From assembly GCF_007713465.1 (NCBI RefSeq), contig NZ_VMSG01000010.1, forward strand, positions 119,924 to 183,923: a DNA stretch of 64,000 bases, read 5' to 3'. Under the pieces are notes generated by a model, which saw only the letters and a list, made by a program, of their open reading frames with translations, ran no database searches and was not told the DNA's origin. Source of the DNA: Pseudomonas sp. H3(2019). Its GTDB lineage: Bacteria > Pseudomonadota > Gammaproteobacteria > Pseudomonadales > Pseudomonadaceae. This document shows, piece after piece, positions 1-9,309 of the stretch (positions are counted from its first letter, which is position 1; each line of letters begins with the position of its first letter). The position numbers and the translations under genes are program-made.

Positions 1-425
1 CCTGCATGGCTTTCGACCGCTTGCTGCGCGGCACCGACATGCGCCTGCCGCACGGCTTGACCATGACCAGCGGCGACGGTCTGACGCGCTCGTTCTTTCG
101 CACCAAATTCTGGGAAGACAACCCGCAAACCTATGGCGATATTGTGTTCCAGCCAGATGCCTTGCCAGAGTCCGTGGCTCGCACGCCGCTGTCGCCGGTA
201 GAAAAAGATAACCTGTTGCGCTACGGCATCGACGAACCGCTGTTGTTTGTCGGGCACTACTGGCGTAGCGGCAAACCGGCGCCGATCCGCCCGAACCTGG
301 CCTGCCTGGATTACAGCGCGGTGTTGTACGGCAAGCTGGTTGCCTATCGGCTGGACCAGGAAACCCGTCTCGATCCACACAAATTTGTCTGGGTCGATGT
401 TGAACGGCCAGAGGTATTGCGATGA
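1..425 (+). CDS. Metallophosphoesterase-family protein, C-terminal part only
   Basis: This is the 3' end of a gene whose start lies before the window; the reading frame is open to the left edge, so the ATG at 6 is probably internal. The visible 140 or so residues end in a segment with FVGHYW followed by a CLDYSAV stretch and LVAYRLD. That arrangement resembles the last metal-ligand region (GHxH-like, here GHYW) and closing strands of calcineurin-type phosphoesterases related to diadenosine tetraphosphatase. The upstream metal-binding motifs cannot be seen. The stop overlaps the rhomboid start (ATGA), which suggests translational coupling. The same neighbour order before a rhomboid gene, yeaC, DUF2797 and pepN is, as I remember it, conserved in Pseudomonas. 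The substrate is unknown. Confidence 0.7.
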   Translation, partial: CMAFDRLLRGTDMRLPHGLTMTSGDGLTRSFFRTKFWEDNPQTYGDIVFQPDALPESVARTPLSPVEKDNLLRYGIDEPLLFVGHYWRSGKPAPIRPNLACLDYSAVLYGKLVAYRLDQETRLDPHKFVWVDVERPEVLR

Positions 426-1294
426 GTGTTGTTGCTGTTTTGCGTCTGCCGCTGGCGGTGGACCTGAGTGGTTTCGTCAAATTGCTGCAACGCATGCACG
501 TGCCGCATCGGGTTAGCGAAGAAGCCGGTGAACAGGTGCTGTGGGTGCCGGACGCGATCAGCGAAGACGTGCGCTCGTTGTACGAACGGTTTCCTGCGGG
601 CGATCCCGAGCATCAACTGGATATCCCGGCCGCACAAGCGAACCTCCAGCGTCCGGGGTTCGTCGAGCAACTGCGCCACAGCCCGATGACGGCGCTGATT
701 CTGCTGCTGAGCATGATCGTCGGCGCGGTGACGTTGCTCGGCGAGAACCTCGATACCATGCGCTGGCTGACGTTCCTCGAGTTTCGTGTGGTGGGCGAAT
801 ACATCCACTTCACGCCGTTGGCCGACAGCCTGGCAGCGGGGCAGTGGTGGCGTCTGGTGACGCCGATGCTGATCCACTTCGGCGTTCTCCACCTGGCCAT
901 GAACGGCATGTGGTACTGGGAACTGGGGCGGCGTATCGAGTCGCGTCAGGGCAGTATCAACCTGCTGGGGCTGACGTTGCTGTTCAGCCTGGTGTCGAAC
1001 TATGCCCAATATTATTACGGCGGCGCGACCTTGTTCGGCGGCCTGTCCGGAGTGCTTTACGGCCTGCTCGGGCATTGCTGGATCTACCAGTTGCTGTCGC
1101 CGAACCCGGCGTATCGCCTGCCTCGCGGGGTATTGGTGATGATGCTGGTGTGGTTGCTGCTGTGTATGTCGGGGCTGATCTCGATGATCGGCTTCGGTGA
1201 AATTGCCAATGCGGCGCACGTCGGCGGGTTACTCGTCGGATGCCTCACCGGTTTGTTGGGCGGCTTGTACAGTCGCCGTAAACTTGCCGCCTAA
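422..1294 (+). CDS. glpG: Rhomboid-family intramembrane serine protease (GlpG-like)
   Basis: A 290-residue protein with a soluble N-terminal region of about 85 residues followed by some six hydrophobic helices. Rhomboid hallmarks are all present: the HLAMNGMW segment (HxxxN of helix 2), the GLSG serine motif with the predicted nucleophile Ser209, and the AAHVGG motif with the predicted catalytic His266. Rhomboids cleave transmembrane substrates within the inner membrane. The N-terminal part matches the small cytoplasmic domain of GlpG in placement. The start overlaps the preceding stop by four bases, and yeaC follows after about 30 bases, so this is an operon. The catalytic dyad is intact, so activity is expected; the substrate is unknown. 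Confidence 0.9.
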   Translation: MSVVAVLRLPLAVDLSGFVKLLQRMHVPHRVSEEAGEQVLWVPDAISEDVRSLYERFPAGDPEHQLDIPAAQANLQRPGFVEQLRHSPMTALILLLSMIVGAVTLLGENLDTMRWLTFLEFRVVGEYIHFTPLADSLAAGQWWRLVTPMLIHFGVLHLAMNGMWYWELGRRIESRQGSINLLGLTLLFSLVSNYAQYYYGGATLFGGLSGVLYGLLGHCWIYQLLSPNPAYRLPRGVLVMMLVWLLLCMSGLISMIGFGEIANAAHVGGLLVGCLTGLLGGLYSRRKLAA

Positions 1295-1326
1295 ATTGTG
1301 CTGTGAATAACGAGCGCGGAGACCTG

Positions 1327-1587
1327 ATGTCCTCTTTTAACGAAATGATCAAAAACATCACGCCGGAAATTTACCAGAGCCTGAAGCTGGCGGTAGAGAT
1401 CGGCAAGTGGTCCGACGGCGGCAAACTGACTGCCGAGCAGCGCGAGCTGTCGTTGCAGGCGATGATTGCCTGGGAAGTACAGAACCTGCCCGAAGATCAG
1501 CGCACCGGCTACATGGGGCCGCAGGAATGCAGTTCGAAGTCGATCACTGTGCCGAATATCCTGTTCAAGTCGGATGCCATCCATTGA
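1327..1587 (+). CDS. yeaC: YeaC-like protein, DUF1315 family
   Basis: A small 86-residue soluble protein beginning MSSFNEMIKNITPEIYQSL, with the family feature of an N-terminal helical half and a conserved GKW-DG-LT segment followed by a short basic/polar tail. I chose the ATG at 1327 rather than the in-frame start at 1303 because GGAG lies at a good distance before it and because family members start at this point. The stop overlaps the TTG start proposed for the next gene, indicating coupling. DUF1315 has no established biochemical role. The position between the rhomboid and DUF2797 genes is the conserved Pseudomonas arrangement. Confidence 0.85.
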   Translation: MSSFNEMIKNITPEIYQSLKLAVEIGKWSDGGKLTAEQRELSLQAMIAWEVQNLPEDQRTGYMGPQECSSKSITVPNILFKSDAIH

Positions 1588-2414
1588 TCGAGATTGGCCG
1601 CGGTGCAATCAGCAAGATGTCGGCACGCCTTGACGCGTCGGCGGTGCAATACGCTTTTCGCCTGGGCGATACCGAGGTGCCGGTCAATCCCATGATCGGC
1701 AGCACGGTTCGCCTGGAATACCTGGGGGCGATCCACTGCATCCATTGCGGACGCAAAACCAAAACCAGCTTCAGCCAAGGTTACTGCTACCCGTGCATGA
1801 CCAAACTGGCGCAGTGCGATGTCTGCATCATGAGCCCCGAGCGTTGCCACTATGACGCCGGCACTTGCCGTGAGCCGGCCTGGGGCGAGCAGTTCTGCAT
1901 GACCGACCACGTGGTGTATCTGGCCAATTCGTCGGGCGTCAAGGTCGGGATCACCCGCGCCACTCAGTTGCCGACCCGCTGGCTCGATCAGGGCGCCAGC
2001 CAGGCATTGCCGATCATGCGCGTGTCGACCCGTCAGCAATCCGGCTTCGTCGAAGACCTGTTCCGCAGTCAGGTGGCCGACAAGACCAACTGGCGCGCCT
2101 TGCTCAAGGGCGATGCGGCTCCGGTTGACCTGAAACAGATTCGTGATCAACTCTTCGCAAGCTGTGCCGAGGGCGTGCAAGGACTGCAGGAGCGCTTCGG
2201 TCTGCAAGCGATTCAACCGGTATTTGATGTCGAGCCGATTGAAATCCGTTACCCGGTCGAGCAGTACCCGGCCAAGATTGTCAGCTTCAATCTGGACAAG
2301 AACCCGATTGCCGAAGGCACGCTGTTGGGGATCAAGGGTCAATACCTGATCTTCGATACCGGCGTGATCAATATTCGTAAATACACGGCCTACCAGCTCG
2401 CCGTGCATCAGTAA
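1584..2414 (+). CDS. DUF2797 protein with cysteine-rich putative zinc-binding region
   Basis: A protein of about 276 residues if translated from the TTG at 1584, which overlaps the yeaC stop and gives the N-terminus (M)IEIGRGAISKMSARLD; the ATG at 1617 is the alternative. Residues about 50-100 carry many cysteines: CIHCGRK, CYPC, CDVCIMSPERCHYD, CREP and FCMTDH, consistent with one or two structural zinc sites. The following VVYLANSSGVKVGITR looks like a GIY-YIG-type strand (YLANS...VKVGIT), which fits a nuclease-like fold reported for this family, but I cannot confirm catalytic residues. The function is unknown. The pepN start follows 12 bases later, so the two are probably cotranscribed. 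Confidence 0.8.
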   Translation: MIEIGRGAISKMSARLDASAVQYAFRLGDTEVPVNPMIGSTVRLEYLGAIHCIHCGRKTKTSFSQGYCYPCMTKLAQCDVCIMSPERCHYDAGTCREPAWGEQFCMTDHVVYLANSSGVKVGITRATQLPTRWLDQGASQALPIMRVSTRQQSGFVEDLFRSQVADKTNWRALLKGDAAPVDLKQIRDQLFASCAEGVQGLQERFGLQAIQPVFDVEPIEIRYPVEQYPAKIVSFNLDKNPIAEGTLLGIKGQYLIFDTGVINIRKYTAYQLAVHQ

Positions 2415-2426
2415 AAGGACTCCAGC

Positions 2427-5090
2427 ATGCGCACCGAACAACCGAAGATGATCTACCTGAAGGACTATCAGGCGCCCGAGTACCTGATCGACGAGACGCA
2501 CCTGACCTTCGAGTTGTACGAGGACCACAGCCTGGTCCATGCGCAACTGGTGATGCGCCGCAATCCTGCCCGCGGCGCTGGCCTGCCGCCGTTGGTGCTC
2601 GATGGTCAGCAACTGGAGCTGCTGTCGGTCGCCCTGGGCGACACCGAGCTCACTGCCGGTGACTATCAATTAACGGAAAATCACCTGACCCTGCACCCGA
2701 CCAGTACAAGCTTTACGGTCGACACCAGCGTCAGGATTCACCCGGAAACCAACACCGCGCTGGAAGGCCTGTACAAGTCCAGCGGCATGTTCTGCACCCA
2801 GTGCGAGGCCGAGGGCTTTCGCAAGATCACCTATTACCTCGACCGTCCGGACGTGATGAGCAAGTTCACCACCACGGTGGTCGCCGAGCAGCACAGCTAC
2901 CCGGTGCTGCTGTCCAACGGCAACCCGATTGCCAGTGGTCCGGGCGAAGACGGTCGGCACTGGGCGACCTGGGAAGACCCGTTCATGAAACCGGCCTACC
3001 TGTTCGCGTTGGTGGCCGGTGACTTGTGGTGCGTCGAAGACACCTTCACCACCATGACCCAGCGCAGTGTGGCGCTGCGCATTTACGTCGAGCCGGAAAA
3101 TATCGACAAGTGCCAGCACGCCATGAACAGCCTGAAGAAGTCCATGCGCTGGGACGAAGAAGTCTATGGCCGCGAGTACGACCTGGACATCTTCATGATC
3201 GTGGCGGTCAACGACTTCAACATGGGCGCGATGGAGAACAAGGGTCTCAATATCTTCAACTCCAGCTGCGTGCTGGCCCGTGCCGAAACCGCGACCGACG
3301 CCGCGCACCAGCGGGTTGAAGCGGTGGTTGCCCACGAATACTTCCACAACTGGTCGGGCAACCGCGTGACCTGCCGCGACTGGTTCCAGCTGTCGCTGAA
3401 GGAAGGGTTCACGGTGTTCCGTGACGCCGAGTTCTCTGCCGACATGCACTCGCGCACGGTCAAGCGCATCGAGGACGTGGCCTACCTGCGCACTCACCAG
3501 TTCGCCGAAGATGCCGGCCCGATGGCCCATGCGGTGCGCCCGGATGCGTTCATCGAGATTTCCAACTTCTACACCTTGACTGTCTACGAGAAAGGTTCGG
3601 AAGTGGTGCGCATGATCCGCACCTTGCTCGGTGCTGAAGGTTTCCGCAAAGGCAGCGACCTGTATTTCGAGCGTCACGATGGCCAGGCAGTCACCTGCGA
3701 CGATTTCATCAAGGCTATGGAAGATGCCAACGGCGTCGACCTGACCCAGTTCAAACGCTGGTACAGCCAGGCCGGTACACCGCGTCTGGCGGTGAGCGAG
3801 TCTTACGATGCGGCGGCCAAAACCTACAGCCTGACCTTCCGTCAGAGCTGCCCGGCGACCCCGGACAAGGTTGAAAAACTGCCGTTCGTGATTCCGGTCG
3901 AACTGGGCCTGCTGGACAGCAAAGGCACGGCGATCGCGCTGCGCCTGGCCGGTGAAGCGGCTGCTGACGGGACCTCCCGCGTGCTGTCGGTAACCGAAGC
4001 CGAGCAGACTTTCACCTTCGTCGATATTGCTGAACAACCGTTGCCCTCGTTGCTGCGCGGTTTCTCGGCGCCGGTGAAACTGAGCTTCCCATACAACCGT
4101 GATCAGTTGATGTTCCTGATGCAGCACGACAGCGACGGCTTCAACCGTTGGGAAGCCGGCCAACAATTGTCGGTGCAGGTGTTGCAGGAACTGATCGCTC
4201 AGCATCAAGCGGGTCAGGCATTGGTGCTCGATCAGCGATTGATCAGTGCATTGCGCACGGTGCTGGCGGATGAATCCCTGGATCAGGCGATGGTCGCCGA
4301 AATGCTCTCGCTGCCAAGCGAGGCCTACCTGACCGAAATCAGCGAAGTGGCAGACGTTGACGCGATTCACGCGGCCCGTGAGTTTGCCCGCAAGCAACTG
4401 GCGGATAACCTGTTCGACGTACTGTGGCTGCGTTATCAGACCAATCGTGATCTGTCGAAGCAAACCCCTTACATCGCTGCAGCCGAGCATTTCGCCCGTC
4501 GTAGCCTGCAAAACATCGCACTGTCGTACTTGATGCTGAGCAGTAAGCCAGAATTTCTGGTGATGGCATCGACGCTGGAGCAGTTCGAGACTAGCGACAA
4601 CATGACCGAGCGTCTGACCGCATTGGCGGTGCTGGTGAACTCGCCGCACGAGGCTGATAAGGCCAAGGCACTGGCCAGTTTCGCCGAGCACTTCAAGGAC
4701 AATCCGCTGGTCATGGACCAATGGTTCAGTGTGCAGGCCGGCAGCACGTTGCCGGGTGGTTTGCAGCGGGTTCGGCAGTTGATGAAGCACCCGGCGTTCA
4801 ACATCAAGAACCCGAACAAGGTGCGGGCACTGGTCGGTGCGTTTGCCGGGCAGAACCTGATCAACTTCCATGCGGCCGATGGTTCGGGGTATCGATTCCT
4901 TGCGGATCTGGTGATCGAGCTGAACGGCTTCAACCCGCAGATCGCTTCCCGCCAATTGGCGCCTCTGACGCGCTGGCGCAAATACGACAGCGCCCGTCAG
5001 GCGTTGATGAAGGCAGAGCTGGAGCGCATTCGCGCTTCGGGTCAGCTGTCCAGCGATGTGTTTGAGGTGGTCAGCAAAAGCCTGGCCTGA
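2427..5090 (+). CDS. pepN: Aminopeptidase N (M1 zinc metallopeptidase)
   Basis: An 887-residue protein, close to the usual length of Gram-negative PepN (about 870-885). The substrate N-terminus motif GAMEN is at residues 267-271, the zinc motif HEYFH at 303-307, and the third ligand, a glutamate in LKEGFTVF, at 326; the spacing equals that of the E. coli enzyme. The C-terminal half has the ARM-like helical repeats of the family, ending with VFEVVSKSLA. PepN removes N-terminal residues from peptides in the cytoplasm during protein turnover. The ATG at 2427 has AAAGGA before it; a second ATG at residue 8 is the E. coli-like alternative start. The gene closes the conserved block begun by the phosphoesterase gene. 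No defects are seen. Confidence 0.97.
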   Translation: MRTEQPKMIYLKDYQAPEYLIDETHLTFELYEDHSLVHAQLVMRRNPARGAGLPPLVLDGQQLELLSVALGDTELTAGDYQLTENHLTLHPTSTSFTVDTSVRIHPETNTALEGLYKSSGMFCTQCEAEGFRKITYYLDRPDVMSKFTTTVVAEQHSYPVLLSNGNPIASGPGEDGRHWATWEDPFMKPAYLFALVAGDLWCVEDTFTTMTQRSVALRIYVEPENIDKCQHAMNSLKKSMRWDEEVYGREYDLDIFMIVAVNDFNMGAMENKGLNIFNSSCVLARAETATDAAHQRVEAVVAHEYFHNWSGNRVTCRDWFQLSLKEGFTVFRDAEFSADMHSRTVKRIEDVAYLRTHQFAEDAGPMAHAVRPDAFIEISNFYTLTVYEKGSEVVRMIRTLLGAEGFRKGSDLYFERHDGQAVTCDDFIKAMEDANGVDLTQFKRWYSQAGTPRLAVSESYDAAAKTYSLTFRQSCPATPDKVEKLPFVIPVELGLLDSKGTAIALRLAGEAAADGTSRVLSVTEAEQTFTFVDIAEQPLPSLLRGFSAPVKLSFPYNRDQLMFLMQHDSDGFNRWEAGQQLSVQVLQELIAQHQAGQALVLDQRLISALRTVLADESLDQAMVAEMLSLPSEAYLTEISEVADVDAIHAAREFARKQLADNLFDVLWLRYQTNRDLSKQTPYIAAAEHFARRSLQNIALSYLMLSSKPEFLVMASTLEQFETSDNMTERLTALAVLVNSPHEADKAKALASFAEHFKDNPLVMDQWFSVQAGSTLPGGLQRVRQLMKHPAFNIKNPNKVRALVGAFAGQNLINFHAADGSGYRFLADLVIELNGFNPQIASRQLAPLTRWRKYDSARQALMKAELERIRASGQLSSDVFEVVSKSLA

Positions 5091-5127
5091 TGCAACCACC
5101 GCTCCCGCAGGTGTTCACCCGAACCCT

Positions 5128-5272
5128 GTGGGAGCGAGCTTGCTCGCGAAGGCGGCCTGACAACCGCCCCATCTCTTGCGTATGTACACCAATCAAAACT
5201 GTGGGAGCCGAGCTTGCTCGCGATGGCGGCCTTATAGCCGACCAATCTCTTGCAGGTGTACATATCCATTCC
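5128..5272. repeat. Two tandem copies of a ~73-bp unit containing a REP sequence
   Basis: Two direct repeats begin GTGGGAGC at 5128 and 5201. Each holds a REP hairpin core, GCGAGCTTGCTCGC in the first copy and a one-base-insertion variant in the second. Each is followed by GGCGGCCT and a degenerate match to an ATCTCTTGC...TGTACA tail. An inverted copy of the outer edge, GCTCCCGCAG, lies upstream near 5101. This type is dispersed in P. fluorescens-group genomes and sits, as usual, just after a gene (pepN). Confidence 0.85.
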
Positions 5273-5565
5273 TGCGGTAACGGCTACTTACGGTTTCGCT
5301 CTTACAGCGACTCCCTTTGGCAAACGCCCCAAAGGAAGCAAAGGTCTTCGCCCCAAGCGTACGGCTTGTCGCTAAAGCTCCAAGTTCTCTCGCTCCGGCA
5401 TTCATCAGGGGGCATCGCCTACGGTCTGCTTCGCGACGACCTCCTCTCGATGTGTCCGGCTGCGCCGTACGGCGCTGCGCGCCCACCCCCCGATGAACAC
5501 CTCCACTCGGCCTGCCGAAGGGGCGGGTGGATCAAAAGCAAGATCAAGATCAAAAGCCAAAGCTC
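5273..5565. repeat. Hairpin-rich non-coding element, probable dispersed Pseudomonas repeat
   Basis: No credible gene lies here. The stretch contains a perfect palindrome GCGCCGTACGGCGC at 5462-5475. Outside it is an inverted pair, TTCATCAGGGGG at 5401-5412 and CCCCCCGATGAA at 5486-5497, so a large cruciform or RNA hairpin could form. It ends in short GATCAA-type iterations near 5531-5556. I recall closely similar sequence, starting GGCTACTTACGG, in many intergenic regions of fluorescens-group genomes, where it is often mis-annotated as small proteins. That recollection is unverified. Bases 5566-5844 show nothing further I can name. Confidence 0.55.
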
Positions 5566-5844
5566 AAACCTGTGTGTCGGAAATTTCAGCTTGCTTGCTG
5601 ATTCACATCCTCCTCCCGAATGCCTTGTCATTCAGCGACTGTCCGGAATTCCCCCCAGTTAACAAAAGATAACGTGGCGTTGATTGTCAGACCTTTCGAA
5701 AGCTGGATAGGATAGGCCAGCTTCCGAAGGGGCTCTAGATTGCGTGTTTCAGGACTATGCTCCAAAAACGCTCAATCGCGACGAGCAGCCCTGCGGCGCC
5801 CTGAAAGGTTGAACGACCTAACAATAATAATGGGGGAAAGGTCT

Positions 5845-6897
5845 ATGAGTGAGCCTGTCATGGGTGTGGGTTTTTGCCGCCCGCCGGCGCTACGCAGATT
5901 CGCGTTGCTGGCTACAGCGCTCTCGCTGTTGGGTTCTGCTGCGCTGTCGGCACCCGTCCTGGCCGCAGACGCACCGGCGTCCGATACGGTCTATTCGATT
6001 GAATCCGCGAAGTCCGCCAAGGGCCTGATGCTTGATGTTGCGCATGCAGGCAAGCGATTGGTGGCCGTCGGCGATCGTGGCCACATTTTGTATTCCGATG
6101 ACCAGGGCCAGACCTGGACCCAGGCCAAAGTGCCCAGTCGGCAACTGCTGACTGCGGTGTATTTCGTCGATGACAAGCATGGCTGGGCTGTCGGTCATGA
6201 CGCGCAAATTCTCGCCAGTGAAGACGGTGGCGTTACCTGGATCAAACAATTTGAAGACTTGAAGCGCGAAGCGCCGCTGCTGGCTGTCTGGTTCAAGGAT
6301 CTCAGCACAGGTTTTGCCGTGGGCGCTTACGGCGCTCTGCTGGAAACCACTGACGGTGGAAAGAACTGGGCGGACGTCGGCGATCGCCTCGATAACCCGG
6401 ATCAGTACCACCTCAACGCTATCGCGGCCGTCAAGGATTCCGGGCTGTTCATCGTGGGCGAGCAGGGCAGCATGTTCCGTTCCCCTGACTGGGGGCAAAC
6501 CTGGGAACGCCTTCAAGGTCCGTATCAGGGGTCGCTGTTCGGGGTGATCGGCACCGCCAAACCGGCGACATTGCTGGCCTACGGTCTGCGCGGCAATCTA
6601 TTCCGTTCCACTGACTTTGGCAGCACCTGGGAGCAGGTCGAGCTCAAGGCTGCACGCGGTGCGCTAGAGTTCGGTCTGTCCGGTGCGACCTTGCTTGACG
6701 ACGGCAGCATCGTGATCGTCGGCAATGGCGGCAGCGTGGTGCGTAGCAGCGACGACGGCGTGACCTTCAGCGTATTCAACCGTCCCGACCGCATTTCCGT
6801 TTCGGCGGTCACGGCGGCGGGCAATGGCAACTTGATTCTGGTAGGACAGGGCGGCGTTCGCGCTACTTCGCCAATCGGCGCCGAGCTGGGCAAATAA
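5845..6897 (+). CDS. Exported YCF48/BNR-type beta-propeller protein
   Basis: A protein of about 350 residues from ATG 5845, which has GGGGGAAAG eight or so bases upstream; ATG 5830 is a possible alternative. The first 40 residues form a signal peptide ending near APVLAADA. The rest is made of repeated propeller blades with Asp-box-like turns: SDDQGQTWTQ, SEDGGVTWI, TTDGGKNW, SPDWGQTWE, STDFGSTWE and SSDDGVTF. YCF48/HCF136 proteins assist photosystem II assembly in phototrophs; here the fold is probably reused as a periplasmic assembly or binding factor. The MMPL transporter gene follows 15 bases later. The two genes are usually found together, which suggests a joint function in moving or handling a hydrophobic substrate. 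Confidence 0.8.
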   Translation: MSEPVMGVGFCRPPALRRFALLATALSLLGSAALSAPVLAADAPASDTVYSIESAKSAKGLMLDVAHAGKRLVAVGDRGHILYSDDQGQTWTQAKVPSRQLLTAVYFVDDKHGWAVGHDAQILASEDGGVTWIKQFEDLKREAPLLAVWFKDLSTGFAVGAYGALLETTDGGKNWADVGDRLDNPDQYHLNAIAAVKDSGLFIVGEQGSMFRSPDWGQTWERLQGPYQGSLFGVIGTAKPATLLAYGLRGNLFRSTDFGSTWEQVELKAARGALEFGLSGATLLDDGSIVIVGNGGSVVRSSDDGVTFSVFNRPDRISVSAVTAAGNGNLILVGQGGVRATSPIGAELGK

Positions 6898-6912
6898 TAA
6901 GAAGGCGGAGCT

Positions 6913-9297
6913 ATGACATCCATGAGCAGTCATCATCAGGACAAGGCGACGTTTCTCGAGCGCCTGATTTTCAACAACCGCCCGGCAGTGATCGTCATCT
7001 GCCTGCTGGTCAGCATGTTCCTGTTCTGGCAGGCAACGCTGATCCGGCCGTCCACCAGCTTCGAAAAAATGATCCCGCTCAAGCATCCTTTCATCGAGAA
7101 GATGCTTGAACACCGCAACGACCTGGCCAACCTCGGCAATACCGTGCGTATTTCCGTGGAAGCCACCGATGGCGACATCTTCTCCAAGGAGTACATGGAG
7201 ACCCTGCGCCAGATCAACGACGAGGTGTTCTACATCTCCGGTGTCGACCGTTCCGGCCTCAAGTCGCTGTGGAGTCCGAGCGTGCGCTGGACCGAAGTGA
7301 CCGAGGAGGGTTTTGCCGGCGGCGAAGTGATTCCGCAGAGCTACAACGGTTCGGCCGACAGCCTCGATCTGCTGCGTAACAACGTACTCAAGTCCGGTCA
7401 GGTCGGGCGACTGGTATCCAACGATTTCAAATCGAGCATCGTCGATATTCCGCTGCTGGAGTCCTACCCGGACCCGCAGGACCAGGGCAAGTTGCTGGCG
7501 CTGGACTACCAGAAGTTCTCCCACGAACTTGAAAACAAGATCCGCGACAAGTTCGAAAAACAGAACCCCAACGTACAGATCCACATCGTCGGTTTTGCCA
7601 AGAAGGTCGGTGACCTGATTGACGGCCTGATCATGGTGGTGATGTTCTTCGGCGTGGCGTTCGTCATCACCCTGATCCTGTTGTTGTGGTTCACCAACTG
7701 CCTGCGCAGCACCGTGGCGGTGTTGAGCACCACCCTGGTGGCGGTGGTCTGGCAGCTCGGGCTGATGCACGCGTTCGGTTTTGGTCTGGACCCGTATTCA
7801 ATGCTGGTACCGTTCCTGATCTTCGCCATCGGTATTTCCCACGGCGTGCAGAAGATCAACGGGATTGCCTTGCAGTCCAGCGAGGCCGACAACGCCCTGA
7901 CCGCCGCCCGGCGTACGTTCCGTCAGCTGTTTCTGCCGGGGATGATTGCGATCCTCGCGGATGCGGTGGGCTTCATTACCTTGCTGATCATCGATATCGG
8001 GGTGATTCGTGAGCTGGCCATCGGCGCGTCCATTGGCGTGGCGGTGATCGTGTTCACCAACCTGATCCTGCTGCCGGTAGCGATTTCCTACGTCGGCATC
8101 AGCAAACGTGCGGTCGAGCGCAGCAAGAAAGATGCAATCCGCGAGCATTCGTTCTGGCGTCTGCTGTCGAATTTTGCCAGCTCGAAAGTCGCCCCGGTCT
8201 CGATCCTGCTGGCGCTGATCGCCTTCGGTGGTGGCCTCTGGTACAGCCAGAACCTGAAAATCGGCGACCTTGACCAAGGTGCGCCGGAGCTGCGTCCGGA
8301 CTCGCGCTATAACCAGGACAACAATTTCATCATCAAGAACTACTCCACCAGCTCCGATGTGCTGGTGGTGATGGTCAAGACCAAGGCGGAAGGCTGCTCG
8401 CGTTACGAAGCCATGGCGCCAATCGATGAACTGATGTGGAAGATGCAGAACACCGAGGGCGTGCAGTCGGCGATTTCCCTGGTGACCGTCTCCAAGCAGA
8501 TGATCAAGGGCATGAACGAGGGCAACCTGAAGTGGGAAACCCTGTCGCGTAACCCCGACGTGCTGAACAACTCCATCGCCCGTGCCGATGGCCTGTACAA
8601 CAACAGTTGCTCGCTGGCGCCGGTGCTGGTGTTCCTCAACGACCACAAGGCCGAAACCCTCGACCGTGCGGTGCATGCGGTGCAGGACTTCGCCAAGGAG
8701 AACAACAAGGACGGTCTGGAGTTCATCCTGGCTGCCGGGAACGCCGGGATCGAAGCGGCCACCAACGAGGTGATCAAGGAATCGGAGCTGACCATCCTGG
8801 TGCTGGTGTACATCTGCGTGGCGACCATGTGCATGATCACCTTCCGTTCCTGGGCGGCGACCTTGTGCATCGTGCTGCCGCTGGTGCTGACCTCGGTGCT
8901 GGGCAACGCGCTGATGGCGTTCATGGGCATCGGCGTGAAAGTCGCGACCTTGCCGGTGGTGGCGCTCGGGGTAGGGATTGGCGTGGATTACGGCATCTAT
9001 ATTTACAGCCGCCTGGAAAGCTTCCTGCGTGCCGGCTTGCCGCTGCAAGAGGCGTACTACCAGACCCTGAAATCCACCGGTAAAGCGGTGCTGTTCACCG
9101 GTCTGTGCCTGGCCATCGGCGTGTGCACCTGGATCTTCTCGGCGATCAAGTTCCAGGCTGACATGGGGTTGATGCTGACCTTCATGCTGCTCTGGAACAT
9201 GTTCGGTGCGCTGTGGCTGTTGCCGGCGCTGGCACGGTTCCTGATCAAGCCAGAGAAACTGGCGGGGCAGAAGGGTAATTCATTGTTCGCTCACTGA
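6913..9297 (+). CDS. RND-superfamily (MMPL-type) inner-membrane transporter
   Basis: A 794-residue protein with the two-fold repeat of RND/MMPL exporters. One hydrophobic helix near residues 25-45 is followed by a large periplasmic loop and a five-helix bundle around 235-400. A second periplasmic loop (about 435-615) and a second bundle to the C-terminus follow. Sterol-sensing-like segments such as GVGIGVDYGIYIYSR (helix 10 region) and IGISHG (helix 4 region) carry the polar residues typical of proton relay. The start has AAGGCGGAG upstream. It is cotranscribed with the exported propeller protein and followed by a strong terminator. Proteins of this subgroup are suspected lipid or hydrophobic-compound exporters; the substrate here is unknown. 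Confidence 0.88.
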   Translation: MTSMSSHHQDKATFLERLIFNNRPAVIVICLLVSMFLFWQATLIRPSTSFEKMIPLKHPFIEKMLEHRNDLANLGNTVRISVEATDGDIFSKEYMETLRQINDEVFYISGVDRSGLKSLWSPSVRWTEVTEEGFAGGEVIPQSYNGSADSLDLLRNNVLKSGQVGRLVSNDFKSSIVDIPLLESYPDPQDQGKLLALDYQKFSHELENKIRDKFEKQNPNVQIHIVGFAKKVGDLIDGLIMVVMFFGVAFVITLILLLWFTNCLRSTVAVLSTTLVAVVWQLGLMHAFGFGLDPYSMLVPFLIFAIGISHGVQKINGIALQSSEADNALTAARRTFRQLFLPGMIAILADAVGFITLLIIDIGVIRELAIGASIGVAVIVFTNLILLPVAISYVGISKRAVERSKKDAIREHSFWRLLSNFASSKVAPVSILLALIAFGGGLWYSQNLKIGDLDQGAPELRPDSRYNQDNNFIIKNYSTSSDVLVVMVKTKAEGCSRYEAMAPIDELMWKMQNTEGVQSAISLVTVSKQMIKGMNEGNLKWETLSRNPDVLNNSIARADGLYNNSCSLAPVLVFLNDHKAETLDRAVHAVQDFAKENNKDGLEFILAAGNAGIEAATNEVIKESELTILVLVYICVATMCMITFRSWAATLCIVLPLVLTSVLGNALMAFMGIGVKVATLPVVALGVGIGVDYGIYIYSRLESFLRAGLPLQEAYYQTLKSTGKAVLFTGLCLAIGVCTWIFSAIKFQADMGLMLTFMLLWNMFGALWLLPALARFLIKPEKLAGQKGNSLFAH

Positions 9298-9309
9298 TTT
9301 CAATGCTTG

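Noticed and set aside
2670..5099. 809-codon open frame on the strand opposite pepN
   Set aside because: It is an antisense shadow of a high-GC gene; its product is rich in Arg/His/Gln without family features, and pepN itself is beyond doubt.
5090..5662. 190-codon frame after pepN
   Set aside because: It runs through REP units and the dispersed repeat; the product has no pattern of a real protein.
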